Below, in pieces: positions 1 through 7,500 of a stretch of 64,000 nt of DNA. Origin of the DNA: Algoriphagus sp. (GTDB taxonomy: Bacteria; Bacteroidota; Bacteroidia; Cytophagales; Cyclobacteriaceae); contig NZ_JAUXYL010000010.1 in assembly GCF_030694375.1 (NCBI RefSeq), positions 49,466-113,465 of the forward strand, in the 5' to 3' direction. Every line of letters starts with the position of its first letter. The stretch's first letter is position 1. Made by a program: the position numbers and the translations under genes. Below the pieces are notes generated by a model. It saw only the letters and a list, made by a program, of their open reading frames with translations, was not told the DNA's origin and ran no database searches.

Positions 1-19
1 CTTGAATAAGCCCTAGCCT

Positions 20-760
20 ATGACTCTTAGCATTTCTCCAAACCCTATCGAATTAGGCCAAAAGGCCGGAAGCATTGGCGCCGAACTGATCCGAAAAGCC
101 ATACGAAAGCAAGGTTTTGCAAATATCATCCTTGCCACAGGAACCAGTCAGTTTGAGACTTTGAGTCAGCTTTTGACAGAAAAAGACATCGATTGGAGCA
201 AGGTGACTGTGTTCCACTTGGACGAATACATCGGAATTCCAATTTCACATCCTGCCAGTTTCAGAAAATATCTGATGGAGCGATTTTTCACTCATGTCCC
301 ACAATTGAAAGCCTATCACCTGATTAGTGGAGAGAAAAATCCCGATGAGGAATGCGATCGGCTTTCGACTTTAATTCAAAACCATCCGATTGATGTGGCT
401 TTTGTGGGAATCGGAGAAAACGGGCATTTGGCCTTCAATGATCCACCGGCTGATTTTGAGACTGAAAAACCTTATTTAGTCGTCGAATTGGATCAGGCTT
501 GCCGCATGCAGCAATTGGGGGAAGGATGGTTTCCAAGTTTGGAGGAGGTTCCTACTCAAGCCATCAGCATGTCGATCAAGCAAATTATGAAATCAAGGTC
601 TATTATTTGTTCTGTTCCGGATCGAAGAAAAGCCCAGGCAGTGAAGGACTGTCTTGAAGGCAAAGTATCCAATCTTAATCCTGCATCCATTCTTCAAAGC
701 CATCTGGATTGTCAGATTTTCTTGGACGAACCCGCTTCATCCTTGCTTTCAAATAGTTAA
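20..760 (+). CDS. nagB: Glucosamine-6-phosphate deaminase family protein (NagB-like)
   Basis: Predicted to convert glucosamine-6-phosphate to fructose-6-phosphate and ammonia in the cytoplasm, the last step of N-acetylglucosamine breakdown. The 246 residues are slightly shorter than E. coli NagB (266). The signatures FHLDEY (65-70) and [13 protein letters not shown] (130-142) are present. Aligned with E. coli, Asp72 is kept (Asp68) and His143 is kept (His136), but Asp141 is Asn134 and Glu148 is Asp141. This marks a divergent subfamily also annotated as a 6-phosphogluconolactonase-like isomerase. The adjacent transporter and NagA support a role in amino-sugar use, but the exact substrate is not certain. 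The gene is complete, with ATG at base 20. Confidence 0.8.
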   Translation: MTLSISPNPIELGQKAGSIGAELIRKAIRKQGFANIILATGTSQFETLSQLLTEKDIDWSKVTVFHLDEYIGIPISHPASFRKYLMERFFTHVPQLKAYHLISGEKNPDEECDRLSTLIQNHPIDVAFVGIGENGHLAFNDPPADFETEKPYLVVELDQACRMQQLGEGWFPSLEEVPTQAISMSIKQIMKSRSIICSVPDRRKAQAVKDCLEGKVSNLNPASILQSHLDCQIFLDEPASSLLSNS

Positions 761-772
761 ATAACGTAGTTT

Positions 773-796
773 CCTGTGAGTGGAGACACTCACAGG
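773..796. repeat. Perfect hairpin of the GTGAGTG family, copy 1
   Basis: A 10-bp perfect stem (cctgtgagtg / cactcacagg) closes on the 4-base loop gaga just after the nagB-like gene. No T-tract follows, so it is not a classical terminator, although it could protect the mRNA 3' end. The same gtgagtg/cactcac core recurs at 816-839 and 959-995. Confidence 0.7.
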
Positions 797-815
797 GGCG
801 AAAAGATTGTCTGCC

Positions 816-839
816 GAAGTGAGTGTCCACACTCACTTC
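816..839. repeat. Perfect hairpin of the GTGAGTG family, copy 2
   Basis: A 10-bp stem (gaagtgagtg / cactcacttc) with loop tcca lies 19 bp after copy 1. It shares the gtgagtg core but has different flanking bases, so the two copies vary outside the core while each arm is compensated. Confidence 0.65.
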
Positions 840-958
840 ATTAAAAGTTTTCTTTCTACTCATTTTCATCCTTACTTTTCAACCATTGATCGGAAAAATT
901 TTGGATGGATGACATAAAATTTGGTATTTAAGGCAAAAGGAGAAATGATCTAAAATCC

Positions 959-995
959 GTGAGTGAAGACCTGCCTGAGGCAGACAGGCACTCAC
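959..995. repeat. GTGAGTG-family hairpin, copy 3, with inner cctgcct/aggcagg-type stem
   Basis: The outer arms gtgagtg and cactcac enclose an inner palindrome built from cctgcc, aggcag and acaggc. The inner motif resembles the cctgcc...ggcagg palindromes at about 6038-6057 and 23234-23254. A GTG at 963 opens a frame into the transporter, but it sits inside this hairpin and is not a convincing start. Confidence 0.55.
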
Positions 996-1046
996 AGCTT
1001 CCAGGAAATCACCATTTTTCTTAAGCTTAAACCCCAAAACCAGCCT

Positions 1047-2375
1047 ATGTCAACCAAAACTGCTGCGGTGCGCGCCGATCAGCTTAGCCAACGGGATACT
1101 TGGATCTCTATTGGCATCATCGGGATGCTGTTTTTCATTTTCGGCTTTGTCTCTTGGGTCAATGCCATCCTGATTCCTTACTTCAAAATCGCCTTTACGC
1201 TTAGTAATTTCGATTCCTACCTCGTCGCTTTTGCCTTTTATATTTCCTATCTGGTCATGTCTGTCCCTTCTTCCTATTTGCTCAAAGCGGTCGGATTCAA
1301 GAAAGGCATGATGTTCGGATTCTTCGCAATGGCAGTTGGAGCCTTCATTTTTGTGCCTGCAGCGATGAGCCGAACCTATGAAATTTTCCTTTTGGGATTG
1401 TTCACTTTGGGAACTGGTTTAGCTGTGCTTCAGACCGCAGCCAATCCTTATGTCACCATTCTAGGTCCTAAAGAGCGGGCAGCCCAACGAATCAGTGTGA
1501 TGGGCATTTTCAACAAAGGAGCGGGTATTTTGGCACCGATTCTTTTTGCCGCAGTGATCCTGAGGGTAGGAGACAATGAAATGTTCCAGCAATTGGATAT
1601 TATGAGCCCAGCCGCAAAAGATGCCGCCTTGGATGAGCTGATCCGAAGGGTGATTTTGCCTTATACCGTAGTCGGTATCGTGCTCTTGGCTTTGGGGATT
1701 TTTGTGCGGTTTTCGCCCTTGCCGGAGATAGACACCGAGCATGAAACAGCCGAAGTGGCAGAAGCCAATTCCGGTAAAACCTCCATTCTTCAGTTTCCAC
1801 ATTTGATGTTGGGAGCTTTAGGGATTTTCCTGCATGTCGGGACTCAAGTGATTGCGATCGATACAGTGATCGCTTATGCGGATTCCTTTGGGATAGGCTT
1901 GATGGAAGCCAAAGTATTTCCATCCTATACGCTGGCTTTTACGATTTTGGGCTATCTGATCGGGATTTCACTGATCCCCAAGTTCATTTCCCAGGTGAAT
2001 ATTTTGCGTATCTGTACACTTTTGGGGACACTTTTTACCCTGATGATTATTTTCACTTCAGGTCAGGTGACTCTCATGGGCATCACTTCTGATGTTTCCA
2101 TTTGGTTTGTTGTCCTTTTGGGTTTAGCCAATTCCCTGGTTTGGGCGGGAATTTGGCCTTTGGCATTGGATGGCTTGGGCAGATTCACCAAGCTGGGCGC
2201 TTCGATTATGATCATGGGGCTTTGCGGCAATGCCATCATGCCCTTGATTTATGGCTATCTGGCCGATCTGTACAATGTCCGATTGGCCTATTGGGTGCTT
2301 TTCCCCTGTTATCTCTACTTGGTCTATTATGCTGTTTATGGGCATAAAGTTAGAAAATGGGCCTTCTCCTCATGA
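1047..2375 (+). CDS. nagP: Sugar MFS transporter, FucP/NagP-like
   Basis: Twelve-helix inner-membrane symporter of the fucose/glucose-galactose family, probably importing N-acetylglucosamine because nagB-like and nagA genes flank it. The 443 residues fit the family. Signatures are GFVSWVNAILIPYFK in helix 1 and LQTAANPYVTILGP in helix 4. In the latter, Gln129 replaces the Glu135 essential in E. coli FucP, as in hexose members of the family. The ATG at 1047 is preferred because the longer frame from GTG 963 runs through a repeat hairpin and adds a hydrophilic tail without family similarity. The stop overlaps the nagA start (ATGA), implying translational coupling. Confidence 0.85.
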   Translation: MSTKTAAVRADQLSQRDTWISIGIIGMLFFIFGFVSWVNAILIPYFKIAFTLSNFDSYLVAFAFYISYLVMSVPSSYLLKAVGFKKGMMFGFFAMAVGAFIFVPAAMSRTYEIFLLGLFTLGTGLAVLQTAANPYVTILGPKERAAQRISVMGIFNKGAGILAPILFAAVILRVGDNEMFQQLDIMSPAAKDAALDELIRRVILPYTVVGIVLLALGIFVRFSPLPEIDTEHETAEVAEANSGKTSILQFPHLMLGALGIFLHVGTQVIAIDTVIAYADSFGIGLMEAKVFPSYTLAFTILGYLIGISLIPKFISQVNILRICTLLGTLFTLMIIFTSGQVTLMGITSDVSIWFVVLLGLANSLVWAGIWPLALDGLGRFTKLGASIMIMGLCGNAIMPLIYGYLADLYNVRLAYWVLFPCYLYLVYYAVYGHKVRKWAFSS

Positions 2376-3517
2376 AAATCCAAGGCAACTCATACCGTAA
2401 CAGCTCCGGGATCGAGATTTCTTTTTCCGAAGGAATCATCGACAGCATCTCCGAAACCCAATCTTCAATTGACAAAGACCTATTCCTCGGACCGGGTTTT
2501 ACAGACATTCAGGTCAATGGCTATGGAGGAATCGATTACAATGAGATTCAATCAGATCCGATGAATTTAGCCGGGATTTCCAGGCTCTTGTATCAAGAAG
2601 GCGTTACCACACATTTCCCGACGATCATTACCAACGATGCCGAGCAAATCAGCAAATTAATCCATCAGATTGTTTCTCTTCGGAAAGGGGATGAGCTGTC
2701 CCGGATGAGCATCGAAGGATTGCATATTGAGGGGCCTTTTATATCGCCAATTGATGGACCAAGAGGCGCGCATCCTAAAGAATTTGTGCGTCCACCGGAC
2801 TGGAGTTTGGTGCAGAAGTGGCAAAATGAGTCCAAGGGTTTGATCAAAATGATCACCCTTTCACCGGAATGGGAAAATTCCAATTCATTCATCGAGCGAT
2901 GCGTGGATTACGGTATTCTGGTTTCCATCGGCCATACGAATGCAACTCACCAACAAATCTTGGATGCTGTCAGTGCCGGGGCAAGGTTGTCTACCCATCT
3001 TGGCAATGGGATGCATCCGATACTTGCACGTCATCCCAATTACCTTTGGTCTCAGCTTTCGCAGGACCTTTTGGGAGCTTCTATAATTGCAGATGGATTT
3101 CATCTTCCGGCAGAAGTGATTCAGGTTTTTCAGAAGGTAAAAAACGAAAAGCTCCTATTGGTCAGCGACTCAGTTTCTCTGGCAGGAATGCCCGCGGGGG
3201 ATTATAAGCTTCACATAGGAGGAGAAGTGACCTTGACTCGGGAAGGGAAGCTACACCTCACATCCAATCCGTCGATCCTTGCCGGATCGGCTTCCAATAT
3301 CCGCAGCGGAGTTTCATTTCTGGTAAAAAACAAGCTCACCTTACTTCCCGAAGCTTGGGAAATGGCCTCAGTTCGTCCGGAAAAGCTTTTGAATCCAGGT
3401 CATAAAATTTTCGAAGAAGGAGCGATTGCCGATTTGATCCTTTGCAGAATGAGTGAAAATGGTGAGCTTCAAGTTATTAAAACCATCAAACACGGGAGGG
3501 AAGTCTATTCCGCCTGA
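2372..3517 (+). CDS. nagA: N-acetylglucosamine-6-phosphate deacetylase
   Basis: Removes acetate from N-acetylglucosamine-6-phosphate to give the substrate of NagB. The 381-residue amidohydrolase has PGFTDIQVNG (41-50), the metal ligand region HIEGPF with Glu120, His188 in IGHTNA, His209 in STHLGNGMHP, His244 in DGFHL, and the catalytic Asp266 in VSDSVSLAG. These match the one- or two-metal site of NagA. The start at 2372 overlaps the transporter stop by 4 bases (ATGA). An upstream in-frame ATG at 2357 would add five residues (MGLLL) and is less likely. Confidence 0.93.
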   Translation: MKIQGNSYRNSSGIEISFSEGIIDSISETQSSIDKDLFLGPGFTDIQVNGYGGIDYNEIQSDPMNLAGISRLLYQEGVTTHFPTIITNDAEQISKLIHQIVSLRKGDELSRMSIEGLHIEGPFISPIDGPRGAHPKEFVRPPDWSLVQKWQNESKGLIKMITLSPEWENSNSFIERCVDYGILVSIGHTNATHQQILDAVSAGARLSTHLGNGMHPILARHPNYLWSQLSQDLLGASIIADGFHLPAEVIQVFQKVKNEKLLLVSDSVSLAGMPAGDYKLHIGGEVTLTREGKLHLTSNPSILAGSASNIRSGVSFLVKNKLTLLPEAWEMASVRPEKLLNPGHKIFEEGAIADLILCRMSENGELQVIKTIKHGREVYSA

Positions 3518-3547
3518 ATTTACCAGAACCCTAAAACTACTTATCTA

Positions 3548-4885
3548 ATGAAGAAGGACGTCAATCGAAGGAATTTCATCAAAACCGTGGCAACCGGTAC
3601 ACTTGGTTTGGGAGTGATGAGTTCCGCCCATTCTTTCAATATTTTGTCAAAATATCCGGTTGAGAACAAGGTTCGTGTTGCTATCATGGGTGTGAATGGT
3701 CGGGGTTCCCAGCATGTTCAGGCTTTTGCAAAAGTACCGAATGCAGAAATTTCGCACATCTGTGATGTAGATTCCAGAGCTGTAAGCAATGGTTTAGCCG
3801 TCGCTGAAAAATCCGGAGTCACCAACAAACCACAGGGTATTGCTGATTTCCGAAGGGCTTTGGACGATAAAAGCGTAGATGCGATTTCCATTGCTTTGCC
3901 AGACCATTGGCATACTCCAATGGCTTTGATGGCACTGAAAGCCGGAAAACACGTTTATGTTGAGAAGCCTGGAAGCCACAATCCTGCAGAAGGGGAATTG
4001 CTTTCCAAGGCAACATCCGCCTATGGAAAAATAGTCCAAATGGGCAATCAGCGTCGTAGTTGGCCCAGAGTGCAGGAAGCGATCGCCGAACTTCACAGCG
4101 GCGTAATCGGCAAAGCTTATTATGCCCGTGCTTGGTACACCAACAACCGCCAATCAATAGGTTACGGAAAAACAGCCGCCGTTCCCGAGTGGCTGGATTT
4201 CGAACTCTGGCAGGGACCGGCCCCAAGAGCAGCATTCAAAGACAATCTGATTCATTACAATTGGCATTGGTTCTGGAACTGGGGAACCGGTGAAATCGTC
4301 AATAACGGCGTCCATTTCCTTGATTTGGCGCGCTGGGGATTGAATGTAGATTATGCAAAAAAAGCCTATTCGAGCGGTGGACGCTATCATTTCAAAGACG
4401 ATTGGCAAACACCTGATACACAGACTGCCTCTTTTGATTTCGCAGAGGGAAAAAGTATTCTCTGGGAAGGCAGAAGCTGTAACCGAAGAGGAATCAACGA
4501 AATGGGTTCGGGGGTTTCTTTCCATGGGGAAAATGGAACACTTGAATTGCTCGACAATTCCTACAAAGTCTATGATAACGCAAACAAGCTTTTGAAAAGC
4601 GCCGAGCCAACAAGCAATACCGTGGTAGATGAGCGAGGCGCTGGATTTGACATGGATATTGCTCATTTTACCAATTTCACCAATGCCATTACCAAAGGGG
4701 AGAAGCTGATTTCTCCTTATCAAGAAATCGTAAAAAGTGTGATGCTGTGCCATTTGGGCAATATTTCTTACCGGACAGGCAGAGCCTTGGAACTGGACCA
4801 ATCCAATGGCAGAATTCTTAATGACAAGGCAGCAATGAAGCTTTGGAGCAGGGAATATGAAAAGGGCTGGGAACCAAAAATCTGA
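3548..4885 (+). CDS. Tat-exported Gfo/Idh/MocA family oxidoreductase
   Basis: NAD(P)-dependent sugar oxidoreductase of 445 residues with a twin-arginine signal (RRNFIKTVATGTLGLG, residues 8-23), so it is probably folded with cofactor in the cytoplasm and then exported. The Rossmann motif MGVNGRGSQHV follows the signal, and the catalytic EKPGSHNP segment carries the conserved Lys. A C-terminal alpha/beta substrate domain has the W/H-rich motif NWHWFWNWGTGE typical of exported members in Bacteroidota and Planctomycetes. It lies 30 bp after nagA and probably shares its transcript. The substrate is unknown, but the neighbourhood suggests an amino sugar or its glycosides, as in the glycosidase-like members of this family. 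Confidence 0.85.
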   Translation: MKKDVNRRNFIKTVATGTLGLGVMSSAHSFNILSKYPVENKVRVAIMGVNGRGSQHVQAFAKVPNAEISHICDVDSRAVSNGLAVAEKSGVTNKPQGIADFRRALDDKSVDAISIALPDHWHTPMALMALKAGKHVYVEKPGSHNPAEGELLSKATSAYGKIVQMGNQRRSWPRVQEAIAELHSGVIGKAYYARAWYTNNRQSIGYGKTAAVPEWLDFELWQGPAPRAAFKDNLIHYNWHWFWNWGTGEIVNNGVHFLDLARWGLNVDYAKKAYSSGGRYHFKDDWQTPDTQTASFDFAEGKSILWEGRSCNRRGINEMGSGVSFHGENGTLELLDNSYKVYDNANKLLKSAEPTSNTVVDERGAGFDMDIAHFTNFTNAITKGEKLISPYQEIVKSVMLCHLGNISYRTGRALELDQSNGRILNDKAAMKLWSREYEKGWEPKI

Positions 4886-4889
4886 GGAA

Positions 4890-6008
4890 ATGGAAATCCT
4901 GCTTAAAGAACCTTCCAAACGGTTGATATCCATCGATGCACTTCGGGGTTTCGACATGCTGATGATTTGCGGGGCGGATGCATTTTTCCGAAGTTTCGAA
5001 GGCAAAACTTCTTGGGCTTGGCTGGATGGACTGGCTCTTCAGTTTGAGCATCCGGAGTGGATCGGATTTACTTTTTACGATTTCATTTTTCCGCTTTTCC
5101 TGTTTGTCGCGGGTATTTCAATTCCTTTTTCTTTGGGAAAATTGATGGATGCCAATGCCCCAAAAGGTCAGATTTATAGAAAAGCATTTTGGAGAATGAT
5201 GATCCTGATTGGTCTCGGCATGCTTGACAAAAATGCGCCTTTTCCATTCTTCGATTGGGAACAAATTCGGCTTGGAAGCGTGCTCGGACGAATTGGAATT
5301 GCGGGTTTTGTGACTGTGGTGTTATTTATGAATTTCAATACTGCTAAACGTTTGATCATAGTAGGAGGAATTCTATTGCTCTATTACGCTGCTGTGTTTC
5401 TAATCCCCGTTCCGGGTTTTGGGGTAGCAGACTTGAGTTTTGAGGGAAATTTGGTAGGTTGGTTTGACCGGACTTTTCTTCCCGGAAGATTGCTTCAGGG
5501 CCAATTTGATGAACTCGGAATTTTAACCACATTTCCAGCCATCTGCCTCACCATTTTAGGATGTTTTGCAGGGGAAATTTTGAGAAAATCCGATTTAAAT
5601 GATGTTCAAAAACTCAAGCAACTTTTGGGAACGGGCTTGATTTGCATAGCAATCGCGCTGGTGTGGAACCTTCATTTTCCGATATTCAAGCGGATGTGGA
5701 CGAGTTCCTTTATTATGCTTACTTCAGGAATGGCTTTTCTTTCGATGGCTTTGTTTTACTGGATGATCGATATCCTGAAATTCCAAAAGTGGGCTTTCTT
5801 CTTTGTGGTGGTTGGGATGAACAGTTTGACGATTTACATGATCTACCGCTTTGTGAATTTCAGGCATACGTCAAGGCTTTTGTTTGAAGGCTTATATCGA
5901 CCCTTAGGCGAAAATTGGTTTCCGGTGATGGAAAGTTTGGGAGCATTGTTGTTGGTGTGGTTGTTCTTGTATTTTCTTTATCGGAAGAAGATTTTCTTTA
6001 AGGTTTAA
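4890..6008 (+). CDS. nagX: NagX-like membrane protein (DUF5009 / heparan-glucosaminide acetyltransferase family)
   Basis: Polytopic inner-membrane protein of 372 residues, about ten helices. It opens with KRLISIDALRGFDMLMI, the signature of the COG4299 family related to human HGSNAT, which acetylates terminal glucosamine across a membrane. NagX members recur in bacterial chitin and GlcNAc regulons next to NagP and NagA, which matches this layout, but their biochemistry is not settled. The ATG at 4890 lies 4 bases past the preceding stop with gagg just upstream. The longer start at 4857 would overlap the upstream gene by 29 bases. Confidence 0.75.
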   Translation: MEILLKEPSKRLISIDALRGFDMLMICGADAFFRSFEGKTSWAWLDGLALQFEHPEWIGFTFYDFIFPLFLFVAGISIPFSLGKLMDANAPKGQIYRKAFWRMMILIGLGMLDKNAPFPFFDWEQIRLGSVLGRIGIAGFVTVVLFMNFNTAKRLIIVGGILLLYYAAVFLIPVPGFGVADLSFEGNLVGWFDRTFLPGRLLQGQFDELGILTTFPAICLTILGCFAGEILRKSDLNDVQKLKQLLGTGLICIAIALVWNLHFPIFKRMWTSSFIMLTSGMAFLSMALFYWMIDILKFQKWAFFFVVVGMNSLTIYMIYRFVNFRHTSRLLFEGLYRPLGENWFPVMESLGALLLVWLFLYFLYRKKIFFKV

Positions 6009-6066
6009 AGTGCTGAAAGCACGTTCTGTAAAAGCCCTGCCTACCGTCAGGCAGGCCAGAATTCAA

Positions 6067-6117
6067 TTCTGGGATTAAAAGACGAATAGTTTTCCAAGGT
6101 GCTGAAGGCATGATCTA
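6067..6117. repeat. REP-like unit, copy A
   Basis: Direct repeat of the unit at 6297-6347, beginning attctgggattaaaagacg and ending tgctgaaggca. Copies differ at only a few positions. The left edge forms a hairpin with the preceding cagaatt. Confidence 0.7.
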
Positions 6118-6296
6118 TAATGTTCAATTTATTTATAAATGAATTTTAGATCGCACCTTCAGTGCTCAAAATTGAATCTTCAAAACATAACCCCAAATTG
6201 CATTTGGGGCTATTACACGCTGCTCCTTCAGAGCAATTAGATAGGTTAAGTTTATATCCAGTGCTGAAGGCACGTACTATAACAGCCCAGAATGAA

Positions 6297-6347
6297 ATTC
6301 TGGGATTAAAAGACGAATAGTTTTCCAGAGTGCTGAAGGCACGATCT
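6297..6347. repeat. REP-like unit, copy B
   Basis: Second copy, 230 bp downstream of copy A and in the same orientation. It is preceded by gcccagaatgaaattctggg, a 7-bp stem hairpin. Confidence 0.7.
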
Positions 6348-6435
6348 GTATTTTCTGGATTGTTTGGTTAATGTCCTACATATAAAAATTAAAACATTAA
6401 ATAAATTGATTTAAACAGATACAATTCAATCATTT

Positions 6436-7452
6436 ATGAAATCATCCCGCCGATCATTTATAAAGAAAACAACCGCTATTGGAGCAGTAGCTAGTTTAAG
6501 TTCTTTGCCTTTTTCTCTTTTGGCAAATGAGCAAGCCAATCCCATCAAAATCGGAATCATCGGTCTGGACACTTCCCATGCACCCGCTTTTACCAAGCTC
6601 TTTAATGCTGAAAATCCCAAGCCCGAATTGGCAGGTTTTCGGGTGGTTGCGGCTTACCCTTATGGCAGCAGGGATATCAAATCCAGCATGGACCGCATTC
6701 CGGGATATATCGATCAGGTCAAAGAATTGGGAGTAGAAATTGTGGATTCCATCGAAAACCTACTTCAAAAGGTAGATGTGGTCCTTTTGGAAACCAATGA
6801 TGGAAAACCTCATTTAGAGCAGGCTAGGGCGGTTTTCAAAGCCAAAAAGCCGGTATTTATTGATAAGCCTGTGGCAGGGTCATTGGCTGATGCTGTGAAA
6901 ATCTATCAAGAGGCTGAAGCTGCCGGAGTGCCCCTATTTTCCTGTTCTTCACTTCGCTACCAAAAGAATGTCCATGCCGTTCGTCACGAAAACAAAATCG
7001 GTAAAGTTTTGGCCTGCGATGCCTTCAGCCCGGCAACTTTGGAACCCAGTCATCCTGACTTGTTCTGGTATGGGATTCATGGAGTAGAAATTCTCTTCAC
7101 GGCAATGGGGACGGGCTGCGAATCTGTCACCCGCTTTTCAACTCCCGATTCCGAAGTTGTAGTTGGAACCTGGAAAGATGGAAGAATCGGGACATTTCGA
7201 GGAATGCGAAGCGGAAAACACGACTATGGAGGAACCGCTTTTGGCACGGAGGGGAACCTGTTTTTTGGTCCATTTGAAGGGTATGAACCTTTAGCTATTC
7301 AGATCGCGGACTTTTTCCGAACTAAAAAATCACCAATCGATCCCCAAGAGACCCTTGAAATCTATGCTTTTATGGAAGCTGCTGATGAAAGTAAAAGGAG
7401 AGGAGGGGAACGAGTGAAATTTGCTGAAATCTTTCAAAAGAATAATCTTTAA
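6436..7452 (+). CDS. Tat-exported Gfo/Idh/MocA oxidoreductase, second copy
   Basis: Oxidoreductase of 338 residues, with a Tat signal (SRRSFIKKTTAIGAVASL) cleaved near residue 31. The nucleotide-binding turn reads GIIGLDTSHAPAF, unusual for the family because the usual glycine-rich loop is replaced by a DTSH segment. The catalytic region is FIDKPVAGS, with Asp in place of the usual Glu before the Lys. It is separated from the NagX-like gene by 427 bp of repeats, so it may be transcribed on its own. The substrate is unknown; a relation to the earlier exported oxidoreductase is by family only. Confidence 0.8.
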   Translation: MKSSRRSFIKKTTAIGAVASLSSLPFSLLANEQANPIKIGIIGLDTSHAPAFTKLFNAENPKPELAGFRVVAAYPYGSRDIKSSMDRIPGYIDQVKELGVEIVDSIENLLQKVDVVLLETNDGKPHLEQARAVFKAKKPVFIDKPVAGSLADAVKIYQEAEAAGVPLFSCSSLRYQKNVHAVRHENKIGKVLACDAFSPATLEPSHPDLFWYGIHGVEILFTAMGTGCESVTRFSTPDSEVVVGTWKDGRIGTFRGMRSGKHDYGGTAFGTEGNLFFGPFEGYEPLAIQIADFFRTKKSPIDPQETLEIYAFMEAADESKRRGGERVKFAEIFQKNNL

Positions 7453-7500
7453 TTTTCAACTTTCACCTTGAACCAATTTTGATTTAAAATCTCCTATTCA

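Larger units (their letters stand above)
6009..6435. other. Gene-free stretch packed with hairpin and direct repeats
   Basis: No credible gene is seen. It contains two near-identical copies of an approximately 51-base unit (see 6067 and 6297), several gtgctgaaggca motifs, a complementary caccttcagtgc segment at about 6154, and a cctgcc..ggcagg palindrome near 6038-6057. It also contains gcccagaat/attctgggatt hairpins and a cccaaattgcatttgggg hairpin near 6191-6208. The whole looks like a cluster of REP-like elements. Confidence 0.65.

Noticed and set aside
4154..5005. A 283-codon open frame on the minus strand across the exported oxidoreductase and NagX-like genes
   Set aside because: It is antisense to two well-supported genes, lacks a family motif and has no promoter; it follows from the codon bias of the sense genes.
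6009..6435. Possible CRISPR array
   Set aside because: Only two 51-base units in 427 bp, with no regular spacers and no cas genes; they fit REP-like repeats better.
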